Assembly (NCBI GenBank): GCA_913774625.1
Contig: CAJYHL010000061.1
Location: 1 to 64,000, forward strand
DNA from: an uncultured Acidovorax sp.
Lineage (GTDB): Bacteria > Pseudomonadota > Gammaproteobacteria > Burkholderiales > Burkholderiaceae_C
DNA length: 64,000 nucleotides
Reading direction: 5' to 3'
Positions 8,470 to 17,247 of the stretch are shown piece by piece. Positions within the stretch are counted from its first letter, which is position 1, and every line of letters starts with the position of its first letter. The notes under the pieces are model-generated. The model saw only the letters and a program-made list of their open reading frames with translations, ran no database searches and was not told the origin of the DNA. Position numbers and translations under genes: made by a program.

Positions 8470-9796
8470 GTCCGCCGCGCCCGGCCTGCCGGCCGAGGCC
8501 GGCGCCTGGTGGGCGCTGCGCTTTTCCCCGCGCGTGGCCGTGATCGACGAAGCGGTGCTGGCCGAGATTTCGACCACCGCGCGCCTCTGGGGTGGCCTGC
8601 CGGCGCTGCTGGCGCGCCTGCGTGCCGAGGCGCCCGCCGCCGTTGCGCCCGCGGATCTACCGCTGGCGCAAGGCCCCACGGCCCTGCAGGCCCTGGCGCA
8701 GCTGCGTCTGCTGCAGGCCGGCCGTCCTCTGCCGCAGCGCCTGCCGCACGACCTGCCGCTGCGTACCCTGAGCGCGGCGCGGCCCCATGCTCCGGGCCTG
8801 GAGCAGCTGGGCTGCCGCACCTGGGGCGCTTTGCGGGCGCTGCCGCGTGCCGGGGTGGCGCGGCGCTTCGGCGGGCCCCTGCTGCATGCGCTGGACCAGG
8901 CCTGGGGCGATGCGCCGCACCAGCCGCCGTGGGTGGCGTTGCCCGAGAGCTTCTCGCTGGAGGCCGAGCTGCCCGCCCTGGCCGAATCGGCCCCGGCCCT
9001 GCTGTGGTCTGCCAGCGCGCTGCTGCAGGCCTTGCAGGGCTGGCTGCAGTGGCGCCACCAGGGCGTGCTGGCCCTGCGCCTGCAATGGCACCACCACCTG
9101 CGCCGCCTGGACGGCGTGGACCTGCCGTCTTGGGACGGCATGGATCTGCGCACGGCCCAGCCTGCGCAGGAGATGGCGCACCTGCGGCGGCTGCTGGCCG
9201 AGCGGCTGGCGCATTGCCGGCTCTCGGCCCCGGTGGACCGCATCGCGCTGAGCGCCCTGCAGACCGGGCCGGCGCCTGCGGCCAGCAGCAGCCTGCTGCC
9301 GCCAGGCCCGCACGAGGCGGTGGGGGAGCCGTGGCATCAACTGCAGGAACGCTGGTCCGCCCGGCTGGGCGCCCACCGCGTGCAGGCCGTGCAGCTGCAT
9401 GCCGACCACCGGCCCGAACGCATGCAGTCCTGGCAGGCCATGGAGGGTGGTGCAGGCCGGGCCGATGCCATGCCAGCGGCCCACCACATCGGCGCCGCCA
9501 GCCTCACCAATGCCACCGACCCGCGTGCCGCGCTCTGGCCGGCCTGGCTGGTGCAGCCGCCCGAGCCGCTGGCGGTGCAGCGCCACCGGCCCTGCCTGCA
9601 CGGGCCGCTGCGCTTGCTGGCCGGGCCTGAACGTTTCGAGGCCGCCTGGTGGGAGGCCGCCGGCATCCCGGACGATGCATCGGCCGAAGGCCCGGCACGC
9701 CGCGACTATTTCGTCGCCCATGGCGATGCGGCAGGCTATGTGTGGGTGTTCCGCGACTTGGAGGGGCGGTGGTTCCTGCACGGCCTCTACGGCTGA
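8435..9796 (+). CDS. imuB: Y-family polymerase-like protein ImuB
   Basis: ImuB (453 residues from the ATG at 8435) is a catalytically inactive DinB/UmuC relative that bridges the beta clamp, ImuA and DnaE2. The N-terminal palm-like segment reads RFSPRVAVIDEAVLAEISTT and lacks the usual acidic catalytic pattern. The C-terminus, RRDYFVAHGDAAGYVWVFRD then RWFLHGLYG, is characteristic of ImuB. I chose this start because MHWVALPL is the usual ImuB beginning and because an earlier frame start yields a Cys/Arg-rich extension. The dnaE2 gene that normally completes the cassette does not follow. Confidence 0.88.
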   Translation: MHWVALPLCADESAAPGLPAEAGAWWALRFSPRVAVIDEAVLAEISTTARLWGGLPALLARLRAEAPAAVAPADLPLAQGPTALQALAQLRLLQAGRPLPQRLPHDLPLRTLSAARPHAPGLEQLGCRTWGALRALPRAGVARRFGGPLLHALDQAWGDAPHQPPWVALPESFSLEAELPALAESAPALLWSASALLQALQGWLQWRHQGVLALRLQWHHHLRRLDGVDLPSWDGMDLRTAQPAQEMAHLRRLLAERLAHCRLSAPVDRIALSALQTGPAPAASSSLLPPGPHEAVGEPWHQLQERWSARLGAHRVQAVQLHADHRPERMQSWQAMEGGAGRADAMPAAHHIGAASLTNATDPRAALWPAWLVQPPEPLAVQRHRPCLHGPLRLLAGPERFEAAWWEAAGIPDDASAEGPARRDYFVAHGDAAGYVWVFRDLEGRWFLHGLYG

Positions 9797-9874
9797 GGGC
9801 GAACGGGGCGACGGGGAAACGCGGGAATGAGCCGGTCAGCAGCTGGCCGCCGGTGCCCGGTGCGGCAGGTGCTT

Positions 9875-10945
9875 TCAGGCCGCAGGCGCTGCCACGCCCA
9901 GCCGCTCGTGCAGCCGGCTGCTGGTGGTGGTGTATTGCAGCGCCACCGGGCCGCCGCTCAGGGTTTCGGCGGCGGCGAAGGCGGCCAGGGTGGCTTCGTG
10001 AAACGCGCATAGCAGCAGCTTGCGCTTGCCGGGGTAGGTGTTGATGTCGCCCACCGCATGGATGGCGGGCACGCTGGTGCGGAAGCCGGCCGTATCCACC
10101 ACGAGCTGCTTGCGCTCGATGGCCAGGCCCCATTCGGCCACCGGGCCCAGGCGCGGCGAGATGCCCAGGTAGGCCAGCAGCAGGTCGAGCGGCAGGCGTT
10201 CGTTGCCGCCTTCGGGCGTGGCCAGCTGCAGGGCCTGCAGGCGGCCGCCTGCGGCCTCGATGCCGGCGATCTGCCCGGCCACGACGCGGATGCGGCCGGC
10301 CTCGCGCAGCGCGGCCAGTTCGGCCAGCGCCTCGGGCGGGGCCTGGAAGACGTCGCGCCGGTGCAGCAGGCTGACGCTGGCGGCGGCCTCGGCACCCGCT
10401 GCCCGGGCGCAGGCGATGGCGGCCAGCACCGCGCCGTCTTCGCCGCCATGCACCACCACATGGCGGCCGGCGATGCGTTGCGCCAGCGTGGCGGCATCGG
10501 GGTGGTAGAGGAGCTGCGAGCCCGTGAAGGCGTCGATGCCCTCGGCCTTGACGGCGCGCGGCACGAAGGCGCCCACGCCGGCCGCGATGAACACGGCGCG
10601 CGCCAGCAGCCGGGTGCCGGCGCTGGTCTGCAGCAGCACGCGTCCGTCGGGCTGCAGGGCCAGTTCGGCCACGGTCTGGCCCAGGTGGCGCTGCGGCTGG
10701 AAGGGGGCGATCTGCCGCTCCAGCAGGGCGACCAGTTCGCGCCCGGTGCAGACCGGCACGCCGGGAATGTCGTAGATGGGCTTGTCGGGATAGAGCTCGG
10801 CGCACTGGCCGCCCGTGTGGGGCAGGGCGTCGATCAGGTGGGCGGCGATGCCCTGCAGCCCGAGCTGGAAAACCTGGAACAGGCCCGCCGGCCCCGCGCC
10901 GATGACGACGGCATCGGCTTCGATGGCGTGCGCGTTGTCCATCAC
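9875..10945 (-). CDS. Ferredoxin--NADP+ reductase, thioredoxin-reductase-like
   Basis: A 356-residue FAD enzyme of the YumC-type FNR family that passes electrons between NADPH and ferredoxin. The FAD-binding GAGPAGL is near residues 17-23, and the family motif [18 protein letters not shown] is at about 45-62. The NADP domain contains HGGEDGA, and the C-terminal [15 protein letters not shown] closes the FAD site. The redox CxxC of true thioredoxin reductases is absent. It lies downstream of the ferredoxin gene fdxA on the same strand, with a repeat element between them, so the two probably form one electron-transfer unit. Confidence 0.87.
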   Translation of the reverse strand: MMDNAHAIEADAVVIGAGPAGLFQVFQLGLQGIAAHLIDALPHTGGQCAELYPDKPIYDIPGVPVCTGRELVALLERQIAPFQPQRHLGQTVAELALQPDGRVLLQTSAGTRLLARAVFIAAGVGAFVPRAVKAEGIDAFTGSQLLYHPDAATLAQRIAGRHVVVHGGEDGAVLAAIACARAAGAEAAASVSLLHRRDVFQAPPEALAELAALREAGRIRVVAGQIAGIEAAGGRLQALQLATPEGGNERLPLDLLLAYLGISPRLGPVAEWGLAIERKQLVVDTAGFRTSVPAIHAVGDINTYPGKRKLLLCAFHEATLAAFAAAETLSGGPVALQYTTTSSRLHERLGVAAPAA

Positions 10946-11029
10946 GTCTTCAAATCAAATCAAATGTGGGCAACGCCATCAGGCATGGCAACGCGGATGA
11001 CCGTGCTGGAGTCGATCACGGCCCAGGCC

Positions 11030-11138
11030 GGCAGACGCCGCCGCGCGAGGGCCGCCCCGCCGCGCCGGCTTCGTCCCCCGTCCGGCCGGCGAAGCGCCGC
11101 CGGAGAAGAGGGGGCCGGTGAAGCCGCCCGGGGGGATG
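11030..11138. repeat. Interspersed GC-rich repeat, copy A (diverged)
   Basis: This lies between fdxA and the FNR gene. Its landmarks are GGGCCGCCCCGCCGCGCCGG at one end, a central inverted C5/G5 hairpin, and CCCGGGGGGATG at the other. The same landmarks occur at 13036-13141 and, reversed, at 61198 and 63629. It is the most diverged hairpin of the set. Confidence 0.6.
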
Positions 11139-11153
11139 TTTCCATGGTTTTTT

Positions 11154-11477
11154 TCAGCGGATCAGTTCGGCCAGCTTGCCGGGCTTGCCGTTCCACTCGT
11201 CGGCGTCGGGCAGGGCGGCCTTGCGCTTGGTGATGCTCTTGAACTGCGGCGAGAGTTCGGCGTTGATCTTGATGAAGGCGATCTGGTCGGCCGGCAGGTC
11301 TTCTTCGGCGTAGATGGCATTGGCCGGGCACTCGGGAATGCAGACGGCGCAGTCGATGCATTCATCGGGGTCGATCACGAGGAAGTTCGGGCCTTCGCGG
11401 AAGCAGTCCACGGGGCACACGTCCACGCAATCGGTGTACTTGCACTTGATGCAGTTTTCGGAGACGACGTGAGTCAT
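11154..11477 (-). CDS. fdxA: Ferredoxin FdxA (7Fe-type, [3Fe-4S][4Fe-4S])
   Basis: A 107-residue low-potential ferredoxin. Cysteines fall in [19 protein letters not shown] and [18 protein letters not shown], the arrangement of Azotobacter-FdI-type ferredoxins, whose C-terminal extension (about 60-107) is also present. It is a soluble electron carrier. It sits directly upstream of a ferredoxin-NADP reductase and downstream of the sulfite reductase and ATP sulfurylase genes, so supplying electrons to sulfite reduction is a reasonable inference from context. Confidence 0.92.
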   Translation of the reverse strand: MTHVVSENCIKCKYTDCVDVCPVDCFREGPNFLVIDPDECIDCAVCIPECPANAIYAEEDLPADQIAFIKINAELSPQFKSITKRKAALPDADEWNGKPGKLAELIR

Positions 11478-11531
11478 GTTGGAAGGTATCTGGTATTCGA
11501 GGGGTAACCCGCGATTTTAGGCGGGTTCGGA

Positions 11532-11551
11532 GAACGGGCTGCAGCCCGTTC
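11532..11551. terminator. Palindromic hairpin between cysN and fdxA
   Basis: GAACGGGC and GCCCGTTC form a perfect stem around TGCA, 40 bp past the cysN stop on the minus strand. It has no T-run, so it may be a weak terminator, an mRNA-stabilising hairpin or an operator for fdxA. Confidence 0.45.
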
Positions 11552-11591
11552 CCGCAGCGGGGTCAAAGAAGCAAGCCCGTCGGCCAGGGAT

Positions 11592-12980
11592 TCAGTTCAC
11601 CAGCACGGCGCCGGCGGTCTTGTGGCTGGCGGTATCGACCAGGATCAGCGAGCCCAGCACGCGCGCTTGCGTGAAGGGCGCGGCGGGCAGGGCTTCCTGC
11701 AGCAGCAGCTCGACATGGCCGATGGCGTTGGGGTCGAGCTGGCTGGCTTCCTCTTCTGCCAGGGTGTTGATGTCCAGCTTGTGCACCACGCGGCGCACCT
11801 TGGCCTTGACCCAGCGGTGGCCGTGCAGCGCCCAGTAGACGCGGCCCGCGACCAGCGGCTCGTCGTCCATCCAGGCGACGGTGGTGCGCAACTCGCGCTG
11901 GCCGGGCCAGGGGGCAACGGGTGCCGGCACATCACCAAAATCGTGGCCGAAATCGTCGTCGGCCGCAGCGGCGGCAGGCGCCACGGGGGCGGCCAGCAGC
12001 CAGTCGCCGCGCGAGACGTCCACCTCGCGATCCAGGATGATGCCGGCGCTGGTGCCGGCCGCCACGTCGCCGGGGCGGCGGGCATGGTCCAGCACCTGGG
12101 CGACGGTGGCCAGCTGGCCGCTCGGGAAGATCTGCACGGCGGTGCCGGGCGCCACGCTGCCTGCGGCCACGCGGCCCCAGAACACGCGCCGGCCCTGGGA
12201 GGTGTCGGCGGAGGACGAGAACTTCTCGACCCACTGCACCGGGAAGGCCAGCGGCAGGGCCGTGTCGGCCGGCGTGCCGGGCAGCGATTCGAGGATCTGC
12301 AGCAGGCCGGGGCCTTCGTAGCCGCACCAGCCGGCGTGCGGATCGACCACGTTCCAGCCCTTGAGGGCCGACACCGGCACGGTGGCGCGCACGGAGATGC
12401 CGGCCGCCTGGGCGAACCGGTCCAGCGCGGCGCGGATGTGCGCGAAGGCGAGGGCCGGGTCTTCGACCGCGTCCAGCTTGTTCACGGCGAACACCAGCGA
12501 TGGCACGCGCAGCAGGTTGACCAGCAGCGAGTGGCGGCGCGTCTGCGGCAGCAGGGCCAGCTGCGGGTTCTTCCAGTCGAGCTTGGTGGCATCGACCAGC
12601 ACCACGGCGGCATCGGCGCTGCTGGCGGCGGTGACCATGTTGCGGGTGTACTGCTCGTGGCCCGGCGCGTCGCCGATGATGAATTTGCGCGTTTCGGTGG
12701 CGAAGTAGCGGTAGGCCACGTCGATGGTGATGCCCTGCTCGCGCTCGGCAGAAAGGCCGTCGGTCAGCAGCGCCAGATCGGTTTCGCCACCGCGCTGGAC
12801 GCCGGCCAGGTGGTCCTGCAGCACGGCGCGGCTGTCCACCAGCAGGCGGCCGATGAGCGTGCTCTTGCCGTCATCGACCGAGCCGCAGGTGATGAACTTG
12901 AGGGCGGATTGGTGGTCGTTCTGGTCTGCAGCCGCGGTCGCCACTGCACTGTTTGCTATCGAATTCATAGTATTTGTCAT
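11592..12980 (-). CDS. cysN: Sulfate adenylyltransferase subunit 1 (GTPase)
   Basis: CysN (462 residues) is the EF-Tu-like GTPase that drives adenylyl-sulfate formation by CysD. The P-loop GSVDDGKS is at residues 33-40, and the G2/G3 motifs GITIDVAYRYF and DAPGHEQY and the G4 motif NKLD follow, then two beta-barrel domains. No APS kinase (CysC) domain is fused at the C-terminus. The gene follows cysD, separated by an interspersed repeat. Its first codons overlap an AT-rich mini-inverted repeat (12954-12972), so the true N-terminus could differ slightly; TNTM-NSIANSA looks like recently acquired sequence. Confidence 0.93.
   Translation of the reverse strand: MTNTMNSIANSAVATAAADQNDHQSALKFITCGSVDDGKSTLIGRLLVDSRAVLQDHLAGVQRGGETDLALLTDGLSAEREQGITIDVAYRYFATETRKFIIGDAPGHEQYTRNMVTAASSADAAVVLVDATKLDWKNPQLALLPQTRRHSLLVNLLRVPSLVFAVNKLDAVEDPALAFAHIRAALDRFAQAAGISVRATVPVSALKGWNVVDPHAGWCGYEGPGLLQILESLPGTPADTALPLAFPVQWVEKFSSSADTSQGRRVFWGRVAAGSVAPGTAVQIFPSGQLATVAQVLDHARRPGDVAAGTSAGIILDREVDVSRGDWLLAAPVAPAAAAADDDFGHDFGDVPAPVAPWPGQRELRTTVAWMDDEPLVAGRVYWALHGHRWVKAKVRRVVHKLDINTLAEEEASQLDPNAIGHVELLLQEALPAAPFTQARVLGSLILVDTASHKTAGAVLVN
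12954..12972. repeat. AT-rich mini-inverted repeat at the cysN start
   Basis: GCTAT and ATAGT arms surround an AT-rich centre (CGAATTC). The element covers codons 4-9 of cysN. Similar elements occur at 14511-14529 and 28911-28929. Confidence 0.45.
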
Positions 12981-13035
12981 CCAACTCTTCCGTCACGCAA
13001 ACGCGCGTTGAAACCGGCGCGGCCCTGAGCCAGAA

Positions 13036-13141
13036 CCGCCGTGCAAGGGCCGCCCCGCCGCACTGGCGGTGTGCCCCCTCCCGCCTTGCAGGGCAAGGCG
13101 AGAGAAGGGGGAAGGCGCGCAGCGCCTCAGGGGGATGGCCA
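13036..13141. repeat. Interspersed GC-rich repeat, copy B
   Basis: This fills most of the cysD-cysN gap. It starts with AAGGGCCGCCCCGCCGC, contains a long hairpin (CCCCCTC-CCGCCTTGC paired with GCAAGGCG-AGAAGGGGG) and ends CGCCTCAGGGGGATG. It is in the same orientation relative to the transcribed strand as the other three copies. Confidence 0.75.
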
Positions 13142-14089
13142 TCAAAAGTACCCGTCTTTCTTGCGCTTTTCCATGGAGGCGTCGGACGTCTTGTCGTCCA
13201 TGCGGGTGGCACCGCGCTCGCTCACGTCGGCGGCCAGCGTTTCCAGCACGATGTCGGCTGCGGTGGCGGCCGGGCTTTCCACGGGGCAGGTGCAGGTGAT
13301 GTCGCCCACGGTGCGGAAGCGCACGTCGCGCGTTTCCACGGTCTCGCCGTCGCGCGGCGGGGTGAGCTCGGTCACGGGCACCAGCAGGCCCTTGCGTTCG
13401 ACCACCTGGCGCTTGTGGGTGTAGTAGAGCGAGGGCAGGGCGATCTGCTCGCGGTCGATGTACTGCCACACGTCCAGCTCGGTCCAGTTGCTGATGGGGA
13501 ACACGCGGAAGTGTTCGCCGGGCGCGAGGCGGGTGTTGAACAGGGTCCAGAGCTCGGGCCGCTGCGCCTTGGGCTGCCACTGGCCGAAGCTGTCGCGGTG
13601 CGAAAAGATGCGCTCCTTGGCCCGGGCCTTTTCCTCGTCGCGGCGGGCGCCGCCGATGAGGGCGTCGAAGCGGAATTCCTCGATGGCTTCGAGCAGCGTC
13701 ACCGACTGGTGGACGTTGCGCGATTCGCCCGGATGGGCCAGGCGCACGGTGCCGCGGGCCATCGAATCCTCCACGCTGCGCACGATGAGCTCGGCGCCCA
13801 GCTCCTTGGCGCGGAAGTCGCGGAAGTCGGTCACTTCGGGGAAGTTGTGGCCGGTGTCGATCATCAGCAGCGGGTAGGGGATGCGGCCCGCGCCGAAGGC
13901 CTTTTCGGCGCACTTGAGCATCACCAGCGAGTCCTTGCCGCCCGAGAACAGCAGGGCGGGGCGTTCGAAGGCAGCGGCTACCTCGCGCAGGATGAAGATG
14001 GTCTCTTCCTCCAGCGCGTCCAGGTGGCGGTTGCTGAGCTGGCTCAGGGCCGCCGTGGCGGCCAGGGGTTCGTCGATGCGGGCGTTCAT
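13142..14089 (-). CDS. cysD: Sulfate adenylyltransferase subunit 2
   Basis: CysD (315 residues) is the ATP pyrophosphatase-type catalytic subunit that forms adenosine 5'-phosphosulfate from ATP and sulfate. The PP-loop LLFSGGKDSLVML is near residues 40-52, and the family stretches PYPLLMIDTGHNFPEVT and VFPISNWTELDVWQYI are present. I chose the ATG at 14089 (MNARIDEPL); an upstream in-frame extension overlaps the DUF934 region with no family match. It is 43 bp downstream of the DUF934 gene. In related genomes a cysH gene normally lies in this gap; here it is missing. Confidence 0.94.
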   Translation of the reverse strand: MNARIDEPLAATAALSQLSNRHLDALEEETIFILREVAAAFERPALLFSGGKDSLVMLKCAEKAFGAGRIPYPLLMIDTGHNFPEVTDFRDFRAKELGAELIVRSVEDSMARGTVRLAHPGESRNVHQSVTLLEAIEEFRFDALIGGARRDEEKARAKERIFSHRDSFGQWQPKAQRPELWTLFNTRLAPGEHFRVFPISNWTELDVWQYIDREQIALPSLYYTHKRQVVERKGLLVPVTELTPPRDGETVETRDVRFRTVGDITCTCPVESPAATAADIVLETLAADVSERGATRMDDKTSDASMEKRKKDGYF

Positions 14090-14132
14090 GCGCGGGACTT
14101 CTTTCGCGGGGTCGTAGGGGTCGTGGCGTGGT

Positions 14133-14525
14133 TCAGGCGGAGGCCGCTGCAGCCTGGCGGAAGTGCGGCAGCGGGTGCTGCGCATCGCCCTGGTAGAAGG
14201 CCGGGAAGCGGTGCAGCTGGCGTTCGGCGGCGGCGATGTCCTGGTCTTCGCGCAGCACGGCCACGTCGAAGCCGCAGCGCGCCATCTGCAGCACCTGGTC
14301 CACCAGCACGTCGCCGGTGGCGCGGATCTCGCCCGCGAACTTCAGGCGGCCGCGCAGCAGGCGGGCCTGGCTGAAGGCGCGTCCGTCGGTGAACTTGGGG
14401 AAGTGCAGGTCGATGCGGGTGACGCCGGCCAAGTCTTGCACGAGCGGGTCGGCATCGTTGGCCAGTTGCAGCACTTTCTGGCCTTCTGCGCCCGTGGAAT
14501 GCGCGCTGCTAGCTATTATTTTCAT
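14133..14525 (-). CDS. DUF934 protein associated with sulfite reductase
   Basis: A 130-residue protein of the DUF934 family, which is repeatedly found next to CysI in proteobacteria but has no established biochemical role. The conserved core here is IDLHFPKFTDGRAFSQARLL followed by GEIRATGDVLVDQVLQMARCGFD, about residues 38-85. It sits 28 bp after the sulfite reductase gene and is clearly cotranscribed with it. The first codons overlap an AT-rich mini-inverted repeat. A role as assembly or partner protein for sulfite reductase is inferred from context only. Confidence 0.82.
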   Translation of the reverse strand: MKIIASSAHSTGAEGQKVLQLANDADPLVQDLAGVTRIDLHFPKFTDGRAFSQARLLRGRLKFAGEIRATGDVLVDQVLQMARCGFDVAVLREDQDIAAAERQLHRFPAFYQGDAQHPLPHFRQAAAASA

Positions 14526-14529
14526 AGTG
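14511..14529. repeat. AT-rich mini-inverted repeat at the DUF934 start
   Basis: GCTAT and ATAGT arms flank TATTTTC. The element covers the first codons (MKIIAS) of the DUF934 gene. It is related in form to the elements at 12954 and 28911. Confidence 0.45.
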
Positions 14530-14553
14530 ATTCTCGAGAAGGGTTCGGGCGGT

Positions 14554-16401
14554 TCAGGCGGCGGCGGGGGCGGCTTCGGCCGGATGGCGGGCGGCGTTGC
14601 CGGCGGCCTTGAAGGGCTCCAGGCCGACGCGGCGCACGGTGTCGATGAAATGCTCGTGGCGCGGGCCGGTGGCGGCGTCCTCGGCCACGGTCTGGCGGTG
14701 CTCGCGGTAGGTCGCCAGCAGCGCTTCGATCACGCCGGGCACTTCGGAGGCGCTGAACGAGGGGCCGATGACCTTGCCCGGCTGGGCGGGGCCGGAGAGG
14801 TCGGAGCCGTCGGCGCCGCCCAGCGTGACCTGGTACCACTCCTTACCGTCCTTGTCGACGCCCAGGATGCCGATGTGGCCGCTGTGGTGGTGGCCGCAGC
14901 TGTTGATGCAGCCGCTGATGTGCAGGTCGATCTCGCCCAGGTCCCAGAGCTCGTCCAGGTCCTGGTAGCGCTCGGTGATGGCTTCGGCGATGGGCAGCGA
15001 GCGGGCGTTGGCCAGCGAGCAGAAGTCGCCGCCCGGGCAGGCGATCATGTCGGTCAAGAGGCCGATGTTGGGCTGGGCCAGGCCCAGCGCCTTGGCGGCT
15101 TTGTAGAGGGCGGGCAGCTGGTCGCGGCGCACCCAGGGCAGCACCAGGTTCTGCTCGTGGGTCACGCGCAGCTCGCCGGCCGAGAAGCGGTCGGCCAGGT
15201 CGGCGGCGGCGTCCATCTGGTCGGCCGTGGCGTCGCCGGGCGCGTAGCCCACGCGCTTGAATGACAGCACGACGGCGCGCAGCTGCGGCAGGCGGTGCGG
15301 CAGCACGTTGCTCTGCAGCCAGCGGCCGAAGCTGCGGTCTTCATCGCTGGCGGCGCGCAGCAGGGCCAGGGTTTCGGCCTCGGCATCGGCGGGCGACAGG
15401 TCGAGCGCCGGCTCGTGGAAGTTGGCCGCGATACGGTCGTATTCGGCCTGGGTGATGGTGTGCGGGCCGCCTTCCACTTCGACGATCTGGCGGAATTCCT
15501 CATCGACCTGGTCGATGAAGCTCTGGCCTTCGGCCTTCACCAGGATCTTGATGCGGGCCTTCCAGGCGTTGTCGCGGCGGCCGTAGCGGTTGTAGACGCG
15601 GATCACCGCCTCCAGGTAGTTCATCAGCTGGTTCCAGGGCAGGAACTCGCGCAGCACCGGGCTGATGGTGGGCGTGCGGCCCATGCCGCCGCCCACGCGC
15701 ACCTTGAAGCCCAGCGCGCCGGCCTCGTTCTTGACCAGTTGCAGGCCCACGTCGTACCAGCCCAGGGCGGCGCGGTCTTCGCGGGCGCCATTCAGCGACA
15801 CCTTGAACTTGCGTGGCAGGAAGGCGAACTCGGGGTGCAGCGTGCTCCACTGGCGCAGGATCTCGGCGAAGGGGCGCGGGTCGGCGACCTCGTCGGCGGC
15901 GATGCCCGCCAGTGCGTCGCTGTTGATGTTGCGGATGCAGTTGCCGCTGGTCTGGATGCCGTGCAGCTGCACGCTGGCCAGCAGGTCCATCACGTCGGCG
16001 CTCTTGTCGAGCGGAATCCAGTTGAACTGCACGTTGGTGCGGGTGGTGAAGTGGCCGTAGCCGTACTTCAGCCGGGTGCCGATGCGGCGGCCGTCGGCCA
16101 GGGCGATGTCGCCCAGCTTCTCCTGCGTGGCCTGGGCCTCGGCCAGCAGGGCGGCGTCGGGCTGGTCGTATTCGCGGGCGACGCGGGCCAGCACGCGCAG
16201 CTGGGCGCTGGAGAGCTCGCCGTAGGGCACGGCCACGCGCAGCATGGGGGCGTAGCGCTGCACATACCAGCCGTTCTGCAGGCGCAGCGGCTTGAAGTCG
16301 TCGCCCGTGAGCTTGCCGGCCTGGTAGCGCTCCAGCTGGTCGCGGTACTGCTCCGCGCGCAGGCGGATGAACTGTTTGTCGAATTCTGTGTATTGGTACA
16401 T
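14554..16401 (-). CDS. cysI: Siroheme nitrite/sulfite reductase (CysI type)
   Basis: A 615-residue single-chain sulfite reductase hemoprotein that reduces sulfite to sulfide. The [4Fe-4S]-siroheme cysteines are seen as C-x5-C (Cys455, Cys461 in CPGGDFC) and C-x3-C (Cys498, Cys502 in CINSC). Two ferredoxin-like half-domains are present, with TRTNVQFNWIPL in the first repeat and GELRVTHEQNLVLPWV in the second. No flavoprotein subunit (CysJ) is adjacent; the ferredoxin and FNR further along the strand may serve instead. It follows the sulfite exporter by 39 bp and leads into DUF934-cysD-cysN. Confidence 0.93.
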   Translation of the reverse strand: MYQYTEFDKQFIRLRAEQYRDQLERYQAGKLTGDDFKPLRLQNGWYVQRYAPMLRVAVPYGELSSAQLRVLARVAREYDQPDAALLAEAQATQEKLGDIALADGRRIGTRLKYGYGHFTTRTNVQFNWIPLDKSADVMDLLASVQLHGIQTSGNCIRNINSDALAGIAADEVADPRPFAEILRQWSTLHPEFAFLPRKFKVSLNGAREDRAALGWYDVGLQLVKNEAGALGFKVRVGGGMGRTPTISPVLREFLPWNQLMNYLEAVIRVYNRYGRRDNAWKARIKILVKAEGQSFIDQVDEEFRQIVEVEGGPHTITQAEYDRIAANFHEPALDLSPADAEAETLALLRAASDEDRSFGRWLQSNVLPHRLPQLRAVVLSFKRVGYAPGDATADQMDAAADLADRFSAGELRVTHEQNLVLPWVRRDQLPALYKAAKALGLAQPNIGLLTDMIACPGGDFCSLANARSLPIAEAITERYQDLDELWDLGEIDLHISGCINSCGHHHSGHIGILGVDKDGKEWYQVTLGGADGSDLSGPAQPGKVIGPSFSASEVPGVIEALLATYREHRQTVAEDAATGPRHEHFIDTVRRVGLEPFKAAGNAARHPAEAAPAAA

Positions 16402-16440
16402 GGTGGGGTGGCGCGCTTCTTGTTGCGTTGCGCGCTGAGA

Positions 16441-17247
16441 TCAAATCAGAACCAGTTTGGCGCCCGCCCAGGCGAGCAGCACGGAAAGGGCGGAGCGGAT
16501 GAGCCGTTCGGGCGCGCGGGACACCAGGCGCGAGCCGAGCCAGATGCCCGGCAGCGAGCCAGCCAGCAATTGGAGCAGAAGTGGCCAGTCCACGGAGCCG
16601 AGCGAGGCATGCCCCAGCCCGGCCACCAGCGTGAGCGGCACGGCGTAGGCGATGTCGGCCGCGATGATGCGCGGCAGCGGCAGCAGCGGGAAGACCATCA
16701 GCAGCACGGTGACGCCGATGGCGCCTGCGCCCACCGAAGTGAAGGTGACCAGCGTGCCGATGACGGCGCCCAGCAGCACGGGCAGGCTCCAGTGGCGCGG
16801 GCGCATGGCGTCGGCCTCGTTCACGCCGGCGCGGGCCGCCTGTTCGGCGGCGGCCCGGGCGGGCGAGAAGGCGACGGCCTTGTAGAGCGTGGCGGCGGCC
16901 GTGAGCAGCAGGGCCGCGCCCAGCGTCGTGGTGATGATGTGCTGGGCCGTCTGGCTGGCCGGGCCCATGCGGTCCAGCGCCCAGAGCGCCAGCAGCGCCG
17001 CCGGAATGCTGCCCGCGCACAGCAGGCCCACCACGCGCCAGGGCACCAGGCGCTGGCGGGCCAGGCTCACGGTGCCGCCCATCTTGGTGAAGGCGGCGAA
17101 GAGCAGATCGGTGCCCACGGCCATGTGCGGCTTCACGCCGAAGAAGAAGATCAAGAGCGGGGTCATGAGCGAGCCGCCGCCCACGCCGGTCAGGCCGACG
17201 ATGAAACCCACCGCGAATCCCGCGAAAACGAAGGCCAAGTCATGCAT
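16441..17247 (-). CDS. TauE/SafE-family sulfite or sulfonate exporter
   Basis: A 268-residue inner-membrane protein with about eight hydrophobic segments. The duplicated family motif appears as GFIVGLTGVGGGSLMTPLL near the N-terminus and TFTSVGAGAIGVTVLLMVF in the second half. TauE/SafE proteins export sulfite and related sulfur anions. Its position as the first gene of the cysI operon suggests that it relieves sulfite toxicity, although uptake in either direction cannot be excluded from sequence. Confidence 0.87.
   Translation of the reverse strand: MHDLAFVFAGFAVGFIVGLTGVGGGSLMTPLLIFFFGVKPHMAVGTDLLFAAFTKMGGTVSLARQRLVPWRVVGLLCAGSIPAALLALWALDRMGPASQTAQHIITTTLGAALLLTAAATLYKAVAFSPARAAAEQAARAGVNEADAMRPRHWSLPVLLGAVIGTLVTFTSVGAGAIGVTVLLMVFPLLPLPRIIAADIAYAVPLTLVAGLGHASLGSVDWPLLLQLLAGSLPGIWLGSRLVSRAPERLIRSALSVLLAWAGAKLVLI

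Noticed and set aside
12993..13913. A minus-strand frame overlapping cysD that might be the missing cysH
   Set aside because: Its translation is low-complexity Arg/Pro/Ala and lacks the PAPS/APS reductase motifs; it is a shadow of cysD.
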